Virus record (IMG/VR): IMGVR_UViG_3300009168_000125
Span: 1 to 22,583 of that record
Strand: one strand, 5' to 3'
DNA from: a virus
DNA length: 22,583 nt
Below, in pieces: positions 12,810 to 21,400 of the stretch. The notes beneath the pieces are model-generated. The model searched no databases. It worked only from the letters and a program-made list of their open reading frames with translations, and was not told the DNA's origin. The position numbers and the translations under genes were made by a program. Numbering within the stretch: the first letter of the stretch is position 1; the number at the start of each line of letters is the position of its first letter.

Positions 12810-13357
12810 TGGCCCAGGAATTAAAACGTTGGGACGAATTGCTTATCAGGCTTGATCCTGTCGCGAGGACAACCGTGGTCGAGGTCGGGGTTTGGCGTGG
12901 AAAAATGTCCAAGGTGCTGTTAAGTCGGACGAAGTTTATGGTTCTGCACATGGTGGATCGCTGGGAAGCACCACCAGATGGCGACAGTTATGCTTCGAGC
13001 GGCTCAGAGATCGCAGCCGGGCTGAAGGGGTCCTTCGACCAGGCGTTCCACGAGAGCGTGAACATCGCGCAGGCGTACCCCAAGCGAGCGCACGTGATCA
13101 AGGAGGATTCGGTCGCTGCGGCAGCGAGATTCGAGGACGGATCGGTAGACATCGTTTTTATCGACGGGGATCACTCATATAATGGCTGCCACCGGGACGT
13201 AGTCGCATGGCTGCCGAAAGTGCGTAAGGGGGGCTGGATAGGTGGGCATGATTACGCGCACCCGAAGCAGGGCGAAGTCAAGCGAGCGGTAGACGAATTA
13301 TTCGCAGGGAAGAAGATAGTTCTCGGCGGGAACCGTAGCTGGTGGGTTAAAATATAA
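12809..13357 (+). CDS. Class I SAM methyltransferase (Methyltransf_24 type)
   Basis: 182 residues. The ATG at 12809 is preceded by GAGGAGG (12794-12800) and shares one base with the glycosyltransferase stop (TAATG), so an earlier in-frame ATG at 12662 is rejected. Motif I is VVEVGVWRGKMS (23-34). The segment VDIVFIDGDHSYNG with D119 and H122, then GGWIGGHDY, is a classic Methyltransf_24 signature, seen in sugar- and antibiotic-modifying O-methyltransferases and metal-linked relatives. It is the best preserved methyltransferase of the cassette. Confidence 0.8.
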   Translation: MAQELKRWDELLIRLDPVARTTVVEVGVWRGKMSKVLLSRTKFMVLHMVDRWEAPPDGDSYASSGSEIAAGLKGSFDQAFHESVNIAQAYPKRAHVIKEDSVAAAARFEDGSVDIVFIDGDHSYNGCHRDVVAWLPKVRKGGWIGGHDYAHPKQGEVKRAVDELFAGKKIVLGGNRSWWVKI

Positions 13358-13392
13358 AAAAAGCGCCGGTGAAAGGAGTAAGACCGGCGCTT
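13356..13392 (-). terminator. Hairpin with T-run on the minus strand
   Basis: Exact 10-base arms AAGCGCCGGT (13361-13370) and ACCGGCGCTT (13383-13392) surround a 12-base loop. The seven As at 13356-13362 become a T-run on the minus strand, so this is a good terminator for leftward transcripts, though no leftward gene is nearby. On the + strand it lacks a T-run, but may still pause polymerase or protect the 3' end of the cassette mRNA. Confidence 0.65.
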
Positions 13393-13466
13393 AAGGCAAT
13401 TGGGATGAAGAAGCAGCTGACATAAAGATACTTGAACAAAAAGGAATTGTCAAGTAGGATTTATCT

Positions 13467-13958
13467 ATGGCAACACGAGCACAGATAATTGAACTACGAA
13501 TCAGAATAGCAGACCCGGCCGGGGTTATCGGAATTATCGACGTGGCAGATCCGTCGACGCTTCCGGCAGTCCCTGCGCAACAGACAGCGTACTACGTAAC
13601 GTCAACAGGGTTTTATATGACGTGCGAACTTTTATCCGGCGCGACGCCGGGGGATTACGTTCAGGCACCGCTGCGGATATCTGATACCTACCTTGCTGCT
13701 ATGATTGATTCTGTTGGGCTCGCCCGTGCGATATGTAACTCGTTTGCCATGATTAAAACTCAGCTCGGGAATCAGCTCGTACTGGTTAAAAATACATCTG
13801 GGGCAGAATCGGCAGAATATACCAAGTTGCTGGAAATGTACTCGTATTATAAACAGCTTGAACGCGACTGCAAGGATTCCAACGACGAAACGAATTTGAA
13901 TTCAACCGGGCGCATGTATAAAAGTCAGCAACCGGAGATAGCCGGAGGGAATCTGTGA
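13467..13958 (+). CDS. Putative head-tail connector (adaptor-like) protein
   Basis: 163 residues, with AGGA (13456-13459) seven bases before the ATG. A beta-rich N-terminal half (IIELRIRIADPAG... AYYVTSTGFYMTCEL) is followed by a helical part (LRISDTYLAAMIDSVGLARA, then YTKLLEMYSYYKQLERDC). Helices of this layout, at the first place after the head genes and before a probable closure protein, fit adaptor proteins that bind under the portal. The extra beta region is not typical. A four-base overlap (GTGA) couples it to the next gene. Sequence family not recognised; the call is by position. Confidence 0.45.
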   Translation: MATRAQIIELRIRIADPAGVIGIIDVADPSTLPAVPAQQTAYYVTSTGFYMTCELLSGATPGDYVQAPLRISDTYLAAMIDSVGLARAICNSFAMIKTQLGNQLVLVKNTSGAESAEYTKLLEMYSYYKQLERDCKDSNDETNLNSTGRMYKSQQPEIAGGNL

Positions 13959-14362
13959 TAAATACGCTGGCACTGCGCCAGGCTCGCGACATGATCCAGG
14001 GGATAATCGACGAATCCCCCGTCAGTGTGATTGTTTACAGGGATGTATTTATCGACAACGGATTCGACCGGCTTGTGGCCGATCCGTTCCACGTGGGAGC
14101 GCCTCAGAACCTGCGCGGTAGAATAAGTCACGAGAAAAAAGCTGTTGAGGCCGTGGCGACGACATCTGCTGGTCTGTCGACTGCACTATCCAGATATTTT
14201 TTAACCAACCATAAAACCGAAATACGCGAGGGTGAGGTTTTCGAGGCCATAGGCAAGCGCTGGCGCATCGGGCCAGTTGACGTGTTGCGGAAGTTCGGTG
14301 GTATAGTTGGATATCAGGCCCCGCTCGTGGAAGCGGCAGAAGTTCCGGAGGTGGCTACATGA
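13955..14362 (+). CDS. Putative head closure / head-tail joining protein
   Basis: 135 residues from GTG 13955 inside GTGA, with GGAGGG (13943-13948) upstream. It is a small mixed protein, LRQARDMIQGIIDESPVSVI at the start, then strand-rich FEAIGKRWRIGPVDVLRKFG, as in stopper proteins that hold DNA in the filled head. Order (connector, closure, then tail completion and terminator) supports this. Its stop overlaps the dehydrogenase start by four bases, which separates it from the other neck genes. Confidence 0.45.
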   Translation: MINTLALRQARDMIQGIIDESPVSVIVYRDVFIDNGFDRLVADPFHVGAPQNLRGRISHEKKAVEAVATTSAGLSTALSRYFLTNHKTEIREGEVFEAIGKRWRIGPVDVLRKFGGIVGYQAPLVEAAEVPEVAT

Positions 14363-15117
14363 ATATTTTGATCATAGGTTATGGCGTCGTTGGCAAGAAC
14401 ATGCAGAAACTTTTTCCGGATGCTGATATCTATGATTGCCACATGAAGGAGCATGCGACCAAGAAAGACAAAAAATATGACCTTGCCTTTGTCTGCGTCC
14501 CAACAGAAAAAAAGCCCGACGGTTCCTGCGATATCTCCATAGTAGAGAAAGTAGTGATGGCATTCGATAACGTGAAAATATTTTGCATCAAATCAACGGT
14601 CCCGCCTGGCACCACTCACAACTTGAACAAAGCCGGATATGACTGCGTGTTTTCTCCGGAATACTTCGGAGGTACGCAGCACGCGAACGGGTCGGACTAC
14701 AACTTTGTAATCCTTGGTGGGAACCGGAACCACTCCGCTGTGGTCGCAGAAGCCTATAAGGAAATAATGACAGGTGAATTCAGGATCATTCAGACAACTG
14801 CAACGACCGCGGAGCTGTGCAAGTATATGGAAAATGCATGGTTGGCCCTCAAGGTTTCGTTCTGTTGTGAGTTTTCCAGGATCGCGGAGATGTTTGGGAT
14901 CGACAACAACGAGCTTCGAGAGCTTTGGCTGATGGACCCGCGTGTGGGTCGGAGCCACACATTCGTCTATGAAGACCACCCGTTTTATGACTCGCACTGC
15001 CTGAATAAGGACGTGCCTGGAATAATAAGGGCATCCGAGGAAAAAGGGTATACACCGGGCTTGCTAAAAGCCATGATGGAAATAAATGACTTCTATAAAA
15101 AGAGGTTAAAAAAATGA
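14359..15117 (+). CDS. Short nucleotide-sugar (UDP-glucose/GDP-mannose type) dehydrogenase
   Basis: 252 residues, starting in an ATGA overlap with GGAGGTGG upstream. An NAD-binding IGYGVVGKN (G7, G9, G12) opens a Rossmann domain; AFVCVPTEKKPDG, KSTVPPGTT and SPEYFGG (catalytic-type E101) follow. A central helix includes NAWLALKVSFCCEFSRIAEM, and DSHCLNKDVPG carries the catalytic cysteine C214 with K217-D218. Family members oxidise a sugar 6-OH to a carboxylate in two steps and are normally about 390-450 residues; this one lacks the C-terminal nucleotide-sugar-binding domain. Key residues are kept, so it may act on another substrate or as part of a complex. It lies among neck and virion genes, probably an insertion related to the 10725-13357 cassette. 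Confidence 0.8.
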   Translation: MNILIIGYGVVGKNMQKLFPDADIYDCHMKEHATKKDKKYDLAFVCVPTEKKPDGSCDISIVEKVVMAFDNVKIFCIKSTVPPGTTHNLNKAGYDCVFSPEYFGGTQHANGSDYNFVILGGNRNHSAVVAEAYKEIMTGEFRIIQTTATTAELCKYMENAWLALKVSFCCEFSRIAEMFGIDNNELRELWLMDPRVGRSHTFVYEDHPFYDSHCLNKDVPGIIRASEEKGYTPGLLKAMMEINDFYKKRLKK

Positions 15118-15392
15118 TTAAACGTTACATTGTTACATCAACCAGGTGGACGGCTATTTCCACCGCAGGGCAATCCGGCAGCGCGTGGATTGAGCGGAAC
15201 GTAAAGGGAGACGGCCAGGTACTAATAAGCCATGCCTCGTCGGGTACGCCGAAGAGCTTTGGCTATCGCCTGCATGTCCAATCTGGAAATAATCAGCACA
15301 TAGAGTTTGTTGCAGACAACTCGAATGACATTTTATATGCGCGGGTCCTCGTACCTGGAAACGAGGTAAATATTGTGGTGGATGCGATATGA
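15114..15392 (+). CDS. Small probable virion protein (92 aa)
   Basis: Starts in an ATGA overlap with the dehydrogenase. The product is polar and strand-rich: SGSAWIERNVKGDGQVLISH, then FGYRLHVQSG, NQHIEFVADNSNDILY and VPGNEVNIVVDAI. No catalytic motif or membrane segment. The alternation of short strands suggests a beta-sandwich such as a decoration or tail-associated protein. Not recognised; translationally coupled to the next gene. Confidence 0.5.
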   Translation: MIKRYIVTSTRWTAISTAGQSGSAWIERNVKGDGQVLISHASSGTPKSFGYRLHVQSGNNQHIEFVADNSNDILYARVLVPGNEVNIVVDAI

Positions 15393-15895
15393 TAGGATCA
15401 GTTGGATTTATCAGGAAGACGCTGGGCTGGCTATCGGATCACGTGGCGATTCCGTTTGTCTCCGGCGTGAATTCAGTCATGGCTTATCTCGTGACAGGTT
15501 ATTATCACATTCACGGCGAGGCGTTTCTATATCCAGACCTTGCCGCTCCGGTCACGCTTACGTCTGGCGCAGGCGTATGGGGAATCGGCGGCGCGATTAC
15601 GGAGATCATCCCAGCAAACGCACTGCCAAAAGCATTCGATCTGCACTGGATAGCGATTTCAGAAATATCCGCGAATCTCAGCGGTGTTATACACATTTAC
15701 GCGGGCGCTGTAGGGGCCGAAGTGGTAATCGGCAAGGTGGAGTGCTTCCGGAATAACGTTAATTCGTTCGAAGGGAATAAGCCCGTGCAGATCCCGCAAC
15801 AACCGGCAAATACCAGGATATCCGCGAAATTCCATGATGACACGGCCTTGGCCAGAACGTGCACCGTAAAATTATACGGGCATTTTTACGGGTGA
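15389..15895 (+). CDS. Putative virion structural protein (168 aa)
   Basis: ATG 15389 lies in an ATGA overlap. After about 35 residues with a hydrophobic face come GYYHIHGEAFLYPD, GAGVWGIGGAITEIIPAN, FDLHWIAISEIS and PQQPANTRISAKFHDD, ending CTVKLYGHFYG. The pattern is a jelly-roll-like beta protein. I have an impression of similar uncharacterised phage virion proteins with the YHxHG...YP start, but cannot name a characterised one. It may decorate the capsid or neck. Located between the dehydrogenase and tail completion genes. Confidence 0.5.
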   Translation: MIGSVGFIRKTLGWLSDHVAIPFVSGVNSVMAYLVTGYYHIHGEAFLYPDLAAPVTLTSGAGVWGIGGAITEIIPANALPKAFDLHWIAISEISANLSGVIHIYAGAVGAEVVIGKVECFRNNVNSFEGNKPVQIPQQPANTRISAKFHDDTALARTCTVKLYGHFYG

Positions 15896-15899
15896 TAAT

Positions 15900-16109
15900 A
15901 TGAAAATACCGGGTGCGGCTGATCAGCCGATGATAAGTATTCCGGACGACAGAACGGCGTTCATCCTGAATCCATATCCAGACAAAAAGGTTCTGACAAT
16001 AGAGGAAGCGCTGAATGCGATAGCCAGGCTGGCGTTTATGCTGCGGGTGGATTACGGTGGTCGCAAGGCCGAGGCTGATCAGGAGATGAAGTGTCCGACG
16101 ACGGAATAG
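15900..16109 (+). CDS. Small protein of unknown function (69 aa)
   Basis: ATG 15900 four bases after the previous stop, with GGGTGA (15889-15894) as ribosome site. Sequence begins MKIPGAADQPMISIPDDRTA and has one helix (TIEEALNAIARLAFMLRV). Overlaps the following gene by 19 bases. No motif recognised. Tight packing and matching composition suggest it is real. Confidence 0.5.
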   Translation: MKIPGAADQPMISIPDDRTAFILNPYPDKKVLTIEEALNAIARLAFMLRVDYGGRKAEADQEMKCPTTE

Positions 16110-16459
16110 ACGAGGTAAAAAAAAATATCGCGGCTATTTACGAGAGGCGCCGGGCCGCGTGTTATGCGTTGTCGCTGGCCTATGCCGCCGATGCTCTTGA
16201 CTGGTTTTACGATTTACAGCCAGCTAGGCCGAATAGCCAGGGGGCTTTCTGGTTTAACAGGACTGCACAGGCCGCGCTCCGGATGGTAGCTGACGCCTTC
16301 AAGCGAGGTGAAAACGTGGGCTGGTTATTTGGACATGGCGTTGACTACGGTGTTTACCTGGAGCTCGCCAACGACAGACAGAACGAGGCCATCGCGCCCC
16401 TGATCAGGCATTTTGCCGGTCAATTTTTTATTGATGCAAGGGAGCTTTTCATAGACTGA
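16091..16459 (+). CDS. HK97 gp10-like tail completion protein
   Basis: 122 residues from GTG 16091, preceded by AGGAGATGA (16080-16088). Two features match the gp10 family: a helical start with ERRRAACYALSLAYAADALD and a central phrase GHGVDYGVYLELANDRQNEA, in the place of the familiar 'YAxYLE' signature, followed by a C-terminal helix. Such proteins help join the assembled tail to the head. It sits directly before the probable tail terminator, the usual order. Confidence 0.65.
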   Translation: MSDDGIDEVKKNIAAIYERRRAACYALSLAYAADALDWFYDLQPARPNSQGAFWFNRTAQAALRMVADAFKRGENVGWLFGHGVDYGVYLELANDRQNEAIAPLIRHFAGQFFIDARELFID

Positions 16460-16818
16460 TGGATACAAAAATAGTCGCGAGACTTAAAACCGGATCAATA
16501 AAAAATGTCGTGGCCTTCGGAGAATTTCCGCAAAGGCCCGAGCCGCCATATGTGGTGGTAAAAAAAGAACGCGACGTAGGAGGCCGTGGCTGGGCCTTCA
16601 GGATCATCGGACATATGCGCCCCGGGCAGAACATTTTTCTTGAGGATTACATGCAAGGAGAATTGTCTACCTTGCTGGATGATTTTTTCACCACGACTCG
16701 CCACGGTAATCACAATATATTGTTGAGCGAGAATGAAATATCTGGTATAATAGCCAACAACGATGATGGTACAATTTCAATGGAACGATTGTTTTTGATG
16801 CCATCACGGGTGTTTTAA
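16459..16818 (+). CDS. Putative tail terminator protein
   Basis: 119 residues; ATG 16459 shares its A with the previous stop (TGATG). The sequence includes RPEPPYVVVKKERDVGG and GWAFRIIGHMRPGQNIFLED, then MQGELSTLLDDFF, a strand-helix layout seen in lambda gpU-like proteins that cap the tail tube at final length. Position between the gp10-like and tube genes is the main support. Confidence 0.5.
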   Translation: MDTKIVARLKTGSIKNVVAFGEFPQRPEPPYVVVKKERDVGGRGWAFRIIGHMRPGQNIFLEDYMQGELSTLLDDFFTTTRHGNHNILLSENEISGIIANNDDGTISMERLFLMPSRVF

Positions 16819-16833
16819 ACTGGGAGGTTCAAA

Positions 16834-17763
16834 ATGGCTGTACGAACAAATGGCGCTCGATATGTGGCGCTGATTCTCTGGGTCCGATTCATGGCGTTGA
16901 ATGATGACCTTACCATACCGACGCCGGATCGGGTCGCGGGCGGAGTTGGCCCGTTTGATTTTTCTGGATTCGCTACTCCGGCTGCGGTTCCGTTTTCGGT
17001 GAAATTGGATAACGCCGTGGTTCAGACGCTGAGTTTGAACCTGACGGGGTTGCCGGTCGCAGATATCACCGCTGTTACTGTGGCTGAAATAGTCGCTGCT
17101 ATCGCGGCCGCGGGCGGGTTTACCGATGTGACCGTCAGCGTCGAGGCTGTCACGGGTCGCTTGCTGGTTGAATATTCCGGGACCGAGGCAATCACTGTTA
17201 TGCAGGTCTATGGAGCTGGCGCGCTGCTATCGAGAATCGGCCAGGGCCGAGGCTGCCAGTTCATCAAGTCGAACACGATCCAGTCGATTAACGTTGTTCC
17301 TGTCCGCAAGGACGAGGAGCGCATCCCGATCACTGACGCGCTCGGGAAAGACACCGAGCTGGTCACCGACGGATACCGCAAGGGATTCACGGCGACAATC
17401 GTGGACACCGCCGAGGACATCAACCTTATTTCGCTCACCGAGGGCGGCATAATCGATGCAAACGGAGAATACACTGACCCGACAAGCGAGAGCGAGAAAA
17501 TCTACTTCTACATCGAGGCTTTCTACGGCTTGTACTCTGAGGGCGAAAACAAAGAAGCCGACATGGTCGCGGTTCGCCGGGAACTGTATCAGTCCTGCAA
17601 AGGCGCAGAGGGCGACGCGAACCACGCGCGGGAATGGAAAACGACCACGTACAACATCACCGGGACATCGTATCGTGATGAAAACGATGTGATTTCCGGT
17701 GCAAGCAAGCGCAAAGAACTGACGATAGTCCAGTGGGAGACGCTTGATGTCGTCAACGTTTAA
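16834..17763 (+). CDS. Major tail (tube) protein with inserted domain
   Basis: 309 residues, with GGGAGG (16822-16827) seven bases before the ATG. The second half, from about SINVVPVRKDEERIPITDAL to the C-terminus, contains the strand and loop pattern of tube proteins, and the gene precedes chaperone and tape measure, as expected. Residues about 35-145 look like an added module: LDNAVVQTLSLNLTGLPVAD, TVAEIVAAIAAAGGF and VTGRLLVEYSG recall a small sugar- or surface-domain found inserted in other phage tail proteins. The last 17 bases overlap the chaperone gene. Confidence 0.75.
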   Translation: MAVRTNGARYVALILWVRFMALNDDLTIPTPDRVAGGVGPFDFSGFATPAAVPFSVKLDNAVVQTLSLNLTGLPVADITAVTVAEIVAAIAAAGGFTDVTVSVEAVTGRLLVEYSGTEAITVMQVYGAGALLSRIGQGRGCQFIKSNTIQSINVVPVRKDEERIPITDALGKDTELVTDGYRKGFTATIVDTAEDINLISLTEGGIIDANGEYTDPTSESEKIYFYIEAFYGLYSEGENKEADMVAVRRELYQSCKGAEGDANHAREWKTTTYNITGTSYRDENDVISGASKRKELTIVQWETLDVVNV

Positions 17764-18406
17764 TCAAGAAGAATCTCTCGCGATTCTTGAACAAGCACGT
17801 ATTCAGGTTATCATGGCCCCGTTTTACGGGGCCATGGTTCCTGTCAAAGTACGCAAACTAACATCCGCCCAGATCGCATCGTGCGGCAATATGTCCTTGA
17901 TCGAAACCTTCGAGGATAAAATCAGACAGAAAAACGCTAAGCATAGCTTACCAGAGATTATTGCGTACTGTGACAGGATGCACAATCTTGTGCGGAAGTC
18001 ACTTGTGGCCCCGACGTACCAACAGATTATGGAACAATTCGGGCATGATCGTAGCGTAGTGGATGCGCGCGAAAAGCTTGACGCTATGAAGCTCAAGCTG
18101 AAAGACGTTCCCATATCTCCGGAGCGATCAGTGCTTGAGGAAGAAATAGATTCCATGAAAATTTGGACGGATCTGCTTTTGCCTGCCGAATTCATGGGAA
18201 CAATTATTTCATGGGCCTTAGACATCGATGCATCGGACATAAAAGAGATCACTGATAAAATGCTTCTTGAAGCTGCTATTCTGGCTGAGCGGTGTCATAA
18301 TTCCCCGGCGGATCAAATCCCTGGCAGATTTACTCCGTTCATGCTCACGGACATAAACAGAAGAGCATTGCAGTTGTTGGATAATGAACGCAAAAAGGCT
18401 GGTTAA
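17747..18406 (+). CDS. Putative tail assembly chaperone
   Basis: 219 residues from ATG 17747, inside the end of the tube gene (an adjacent TTG at 17744 is less likely). It is largely helical and charged: IMAPFYGAMVPVKVRKLTS, then coiled segments VVDAREKLDAMKLKLKDVPI and PERSVLEEEIDSM, and LLLEAAILAERCHN-type C-terminal helices. The gene between tube and tape measure is normally the assembly chaperone that coats the tape measure. No second frameshifted part is evident. It shares the frame of the tape measure gene, separated from it only by TAA. Confidence 0.6.
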   Translation: MSSTFNQEESLAILEQARIQVIMAPFYGAMVPVKVRKLTSAQIASCGNMSLIETFEDKIRQKNAKHSLPEIIAYCDRMHNLVRKSLVAPTYQQIMEQFGHDRSVVDAREKLDAMKLKLKDVPISPERSVLEEEIDSMKIWTDLLLPAEFMGTIISWALDIDASDIKEITDKMLLEAAILAERCHNSPADQIPGRFTPFMLTDINRRALQLLDNERKKAG

Positions 18407-21400
18407 ATGGCTGTTGATGCTGGCACTATTTTTTCAGAAGTACGAATCCATCTCGATAAACTCAAGGGCGATATCGCTGCCGTAGAGGCGACACTCGATA
18501 AGTTTGGTAAAACGAATCAAGCAGAAGCAGCAAAGACGCAAAAATCATGGAAAGATTCTTTTGGCGAAATAAATCTTGCAGGCGTCGCTGCTTTTGCCGG
18601 GCTTGCGCTTGCGGTGAAAGCTTCGGTTGATACCTTCGCGCAGTTTGAGCAGAGTCTGGCGAATGTTCGATCTGTGGCTCGGGCGACTCCCGAGGAATTC
18701 AAGCGCATAGAGGAAGCGGCGCTCGCCGCCGGTGAAACAACGAGATTCACGGCATCGCAGGCCGCCGAGGCTATGTATTCGCTGGCTTCTGCTGGATTTG
18801 ATGCCGCGCAAACTGTTGACGGATTAAACGGCGTCCTATTACTTGCTGGTTCAACTCAGTCTGATCTTGCGTTCACCTCAGAGACGTTGGCATCGGCTAT
18901 TTCGCAGTTCAACCTTGAGGCGTCAGACGCCGAGCGCGTGGCCAACGTTTTCACTGCTGCTATAAACGCATCTCAGGCGACGATGGGTAAACTCGCCGTA
19001 TCCATGCGATACGTGGGTCCTGTCGCTGCTGTTATGAATAAAAGCCTTGAGGAAACCACTGGAGTTCTTTCAATTCTATTTAACAAAGGCTTTGAAGCAT
19101 CGCAGGCAGGAACTGCGCTCAGGAGTACTCTGGCTGATTTATCAAATGCATCAAGCCCTGCCGTCGCTAAGCTCCGGGAGCTTGGAGTAAGTTTTGACGA
19201 AGTAAATCCTCAAACAAATAGCTTTGCTGATATTGTCGATGTTTTAAACAAAAAAGTAGACATTGCCACCTTTGGGATGCAAATATTCGGAGAACGAGCG
19301 GGTCCTGCCATGGTCGCTCTGGTTGGGGAGGGGCGTGCAGAAATTGAAAAATACACCGCAGCAGTGACCGGAACAAATGCTGCGGCAGAAGCATACGCCA
19401 CGCAGAACGACACGTTGTCAGGAAGCATTGATTTGCTGAAAAGCGCGGTTGAATCAGCACAGATAAAATTTGTTAAAGAATTCACCCCGGCCATGCGCGG
19501 CGTAATAGACGCGGTTGCGGGAGTTGTAGCGTGGATAGCGAATCTGCCGGGGCCGCTCAAGATTCTATTTGGCGTTATCCTGGCCGGTATTCCGGCAGTG
19601 ATTGGCCTGGTGACTGCATGGAATTTGCTTAGCAAAGTTCTGGCGGGGGCTGGCGGGCCGATTGCTATTGTTGTAACGGCAATCGCGCTTGTTATTGCCG
19701 GGATAGCCGCGCTTGTAGATGCGTTTGATACGCTTGGCAACAGCCGGGAAAACCTTGAGAAATCAACGGCCACTCTGCGCGATACCGTGAAGGAGATGAG
19801 AGAAGTCGATGACCAGTTAACGTCCTCGACAATAAAACTCACAGCCGCTGAAAAATCATTACTGGAACAGCGCGCAGATTTACTGAAGCAAAACATGGCG
19901 TTCCAGATCCAGACTCAGACCAAGGCAATCAACCAGGCCGCTGACGCTATGGTTGATTTAAATATAAAAATCAGGGCACAGGAAGATTTATATAATTCGC
20001 TGGCCACAACTGGAACCGCGACAAGGGACATGTATCAGGCTGCCTTTGGGGCAGCGGCGACATTCGGGGGGGCGCTTCAGGACCAGGGAACAAGGATACT
20101 TCCTAAGCTCGAAGAAGAACTGCTCGCGAATAAACAAGCCATGGTCGAACAGAATGCTGTGGTGAACGATGGGACCGTTGCGATTGCCGAGGCTATAGAA
20201 CAGGGCTATTTACAGATAGCGCAAGTAAAAGCTGCTGATCCTATTCTTGCCGGGCGAGTTGAGCGATTAATACAGGAAAGAAAAGAGACATCGGCGCTTA
20301 CCGCTGAGCAGAAAAAAGCAGCTGATGAAGCTGAGGCGAAGCGGCTGAGCGACGAAGCCGATCTTGCGGCTGCACAAAAGCGGTATAATCTCGCGATTGA
20401 ACGCGCGCGCACGCTTGTCGAGAATGAAAAATCAGAGCTTGCAAAGCTTCGCGAGGCCGAGGCAGAGCTGAGCAGCTTCAGGGGAAACAACGCCGTAGAT
20501 GAGGCGACTCGCAGAGAGGCGTTGCTGATTCTCAATGAAAAAATAACTGATGCAATAAATAAACAGAATAAAGTCGCTGTAGAGGCAACCGAGGAATATA
20601 ACCAGAAGCTTGCAGAACTTGAGGGGCGCACGCGCGACAAGATTGCTCTGGAACAGGAAGCGGCAAGGCGTGCTATAGAGGCATCCACCGCGGACATAGC
20701 TTCCAAGGAAAAAGCTCTTGCGTCGGTTGATGCTTATTACGACAAGCTCCGGGAAACGACGGCTCAGGATGAATTCAAGGCTAACATGGATTCCATGTGG
20801 AAGTCCGCTGTGGATGGCGGAATATCCACACTTGGAGCGTTGCAGGGGCTATTCTCAGCCATGACAGAGGCACGCGTTGCCGAGCTGGATCGCCAGTTGC
20901 TTGCTGAGCTTGAGGCCGCGGGCGTGGCCGAGGATACGGCAGTCGAGAAGGCGCAGAAAGAGCTTGATACTGCGATAACATCCGGAGACGCCGAGGTGAT
21001 TGCTGACAAGCAGAAGCTTTTGAAAAAAGCGCAGATCGAGCAGGATTATGAGCGTAAAAAAGCGCAGGTTGCATATCAGGGCCAGTCTGTCATATGGGGC
21101 CTCACGCTGGCGCAGGCAATAGCAGAGGGTGCGCGCGCGATAGTACAGGCAACCGCCTCAGCTCCGTGGCCGTTCAATATTCCCGCGATTGCGTTTGCGA
21201 CTGCGATTACGGGGATACAGCTCGCGACAATAGCGGCTTCCAAGCCACAGAAGCCAGCGTTCCAGACCGGAGGTATTGTAATAGGGCCTCCGGGAGTGGA
21301 TGCGGTGGATGCTAAGCTTACGGCTGGCGAAATCGTGATGAACAAGGATCAGCAGGCGCGTCTCATGGCGCTGCTGAACGGAACGGCCCAGCTTCAGGCG

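Noticed and set aside
17744-18410. Frameshifted tail chaperone pair (lambda G/GT style)
   Set aside because: Only one gene fits between tube and tape measure, and no convincing slippery heptamer with a downstream overlapping frame was found.
19210-19896. 228-codon leftward frame inside the tape measure gene
   Set aside because: Ser/Ala-rich mirror of the tape measure sequence, no ribosome site; similar shadows at 20206-20706 and 9337-10161 were rejected too.
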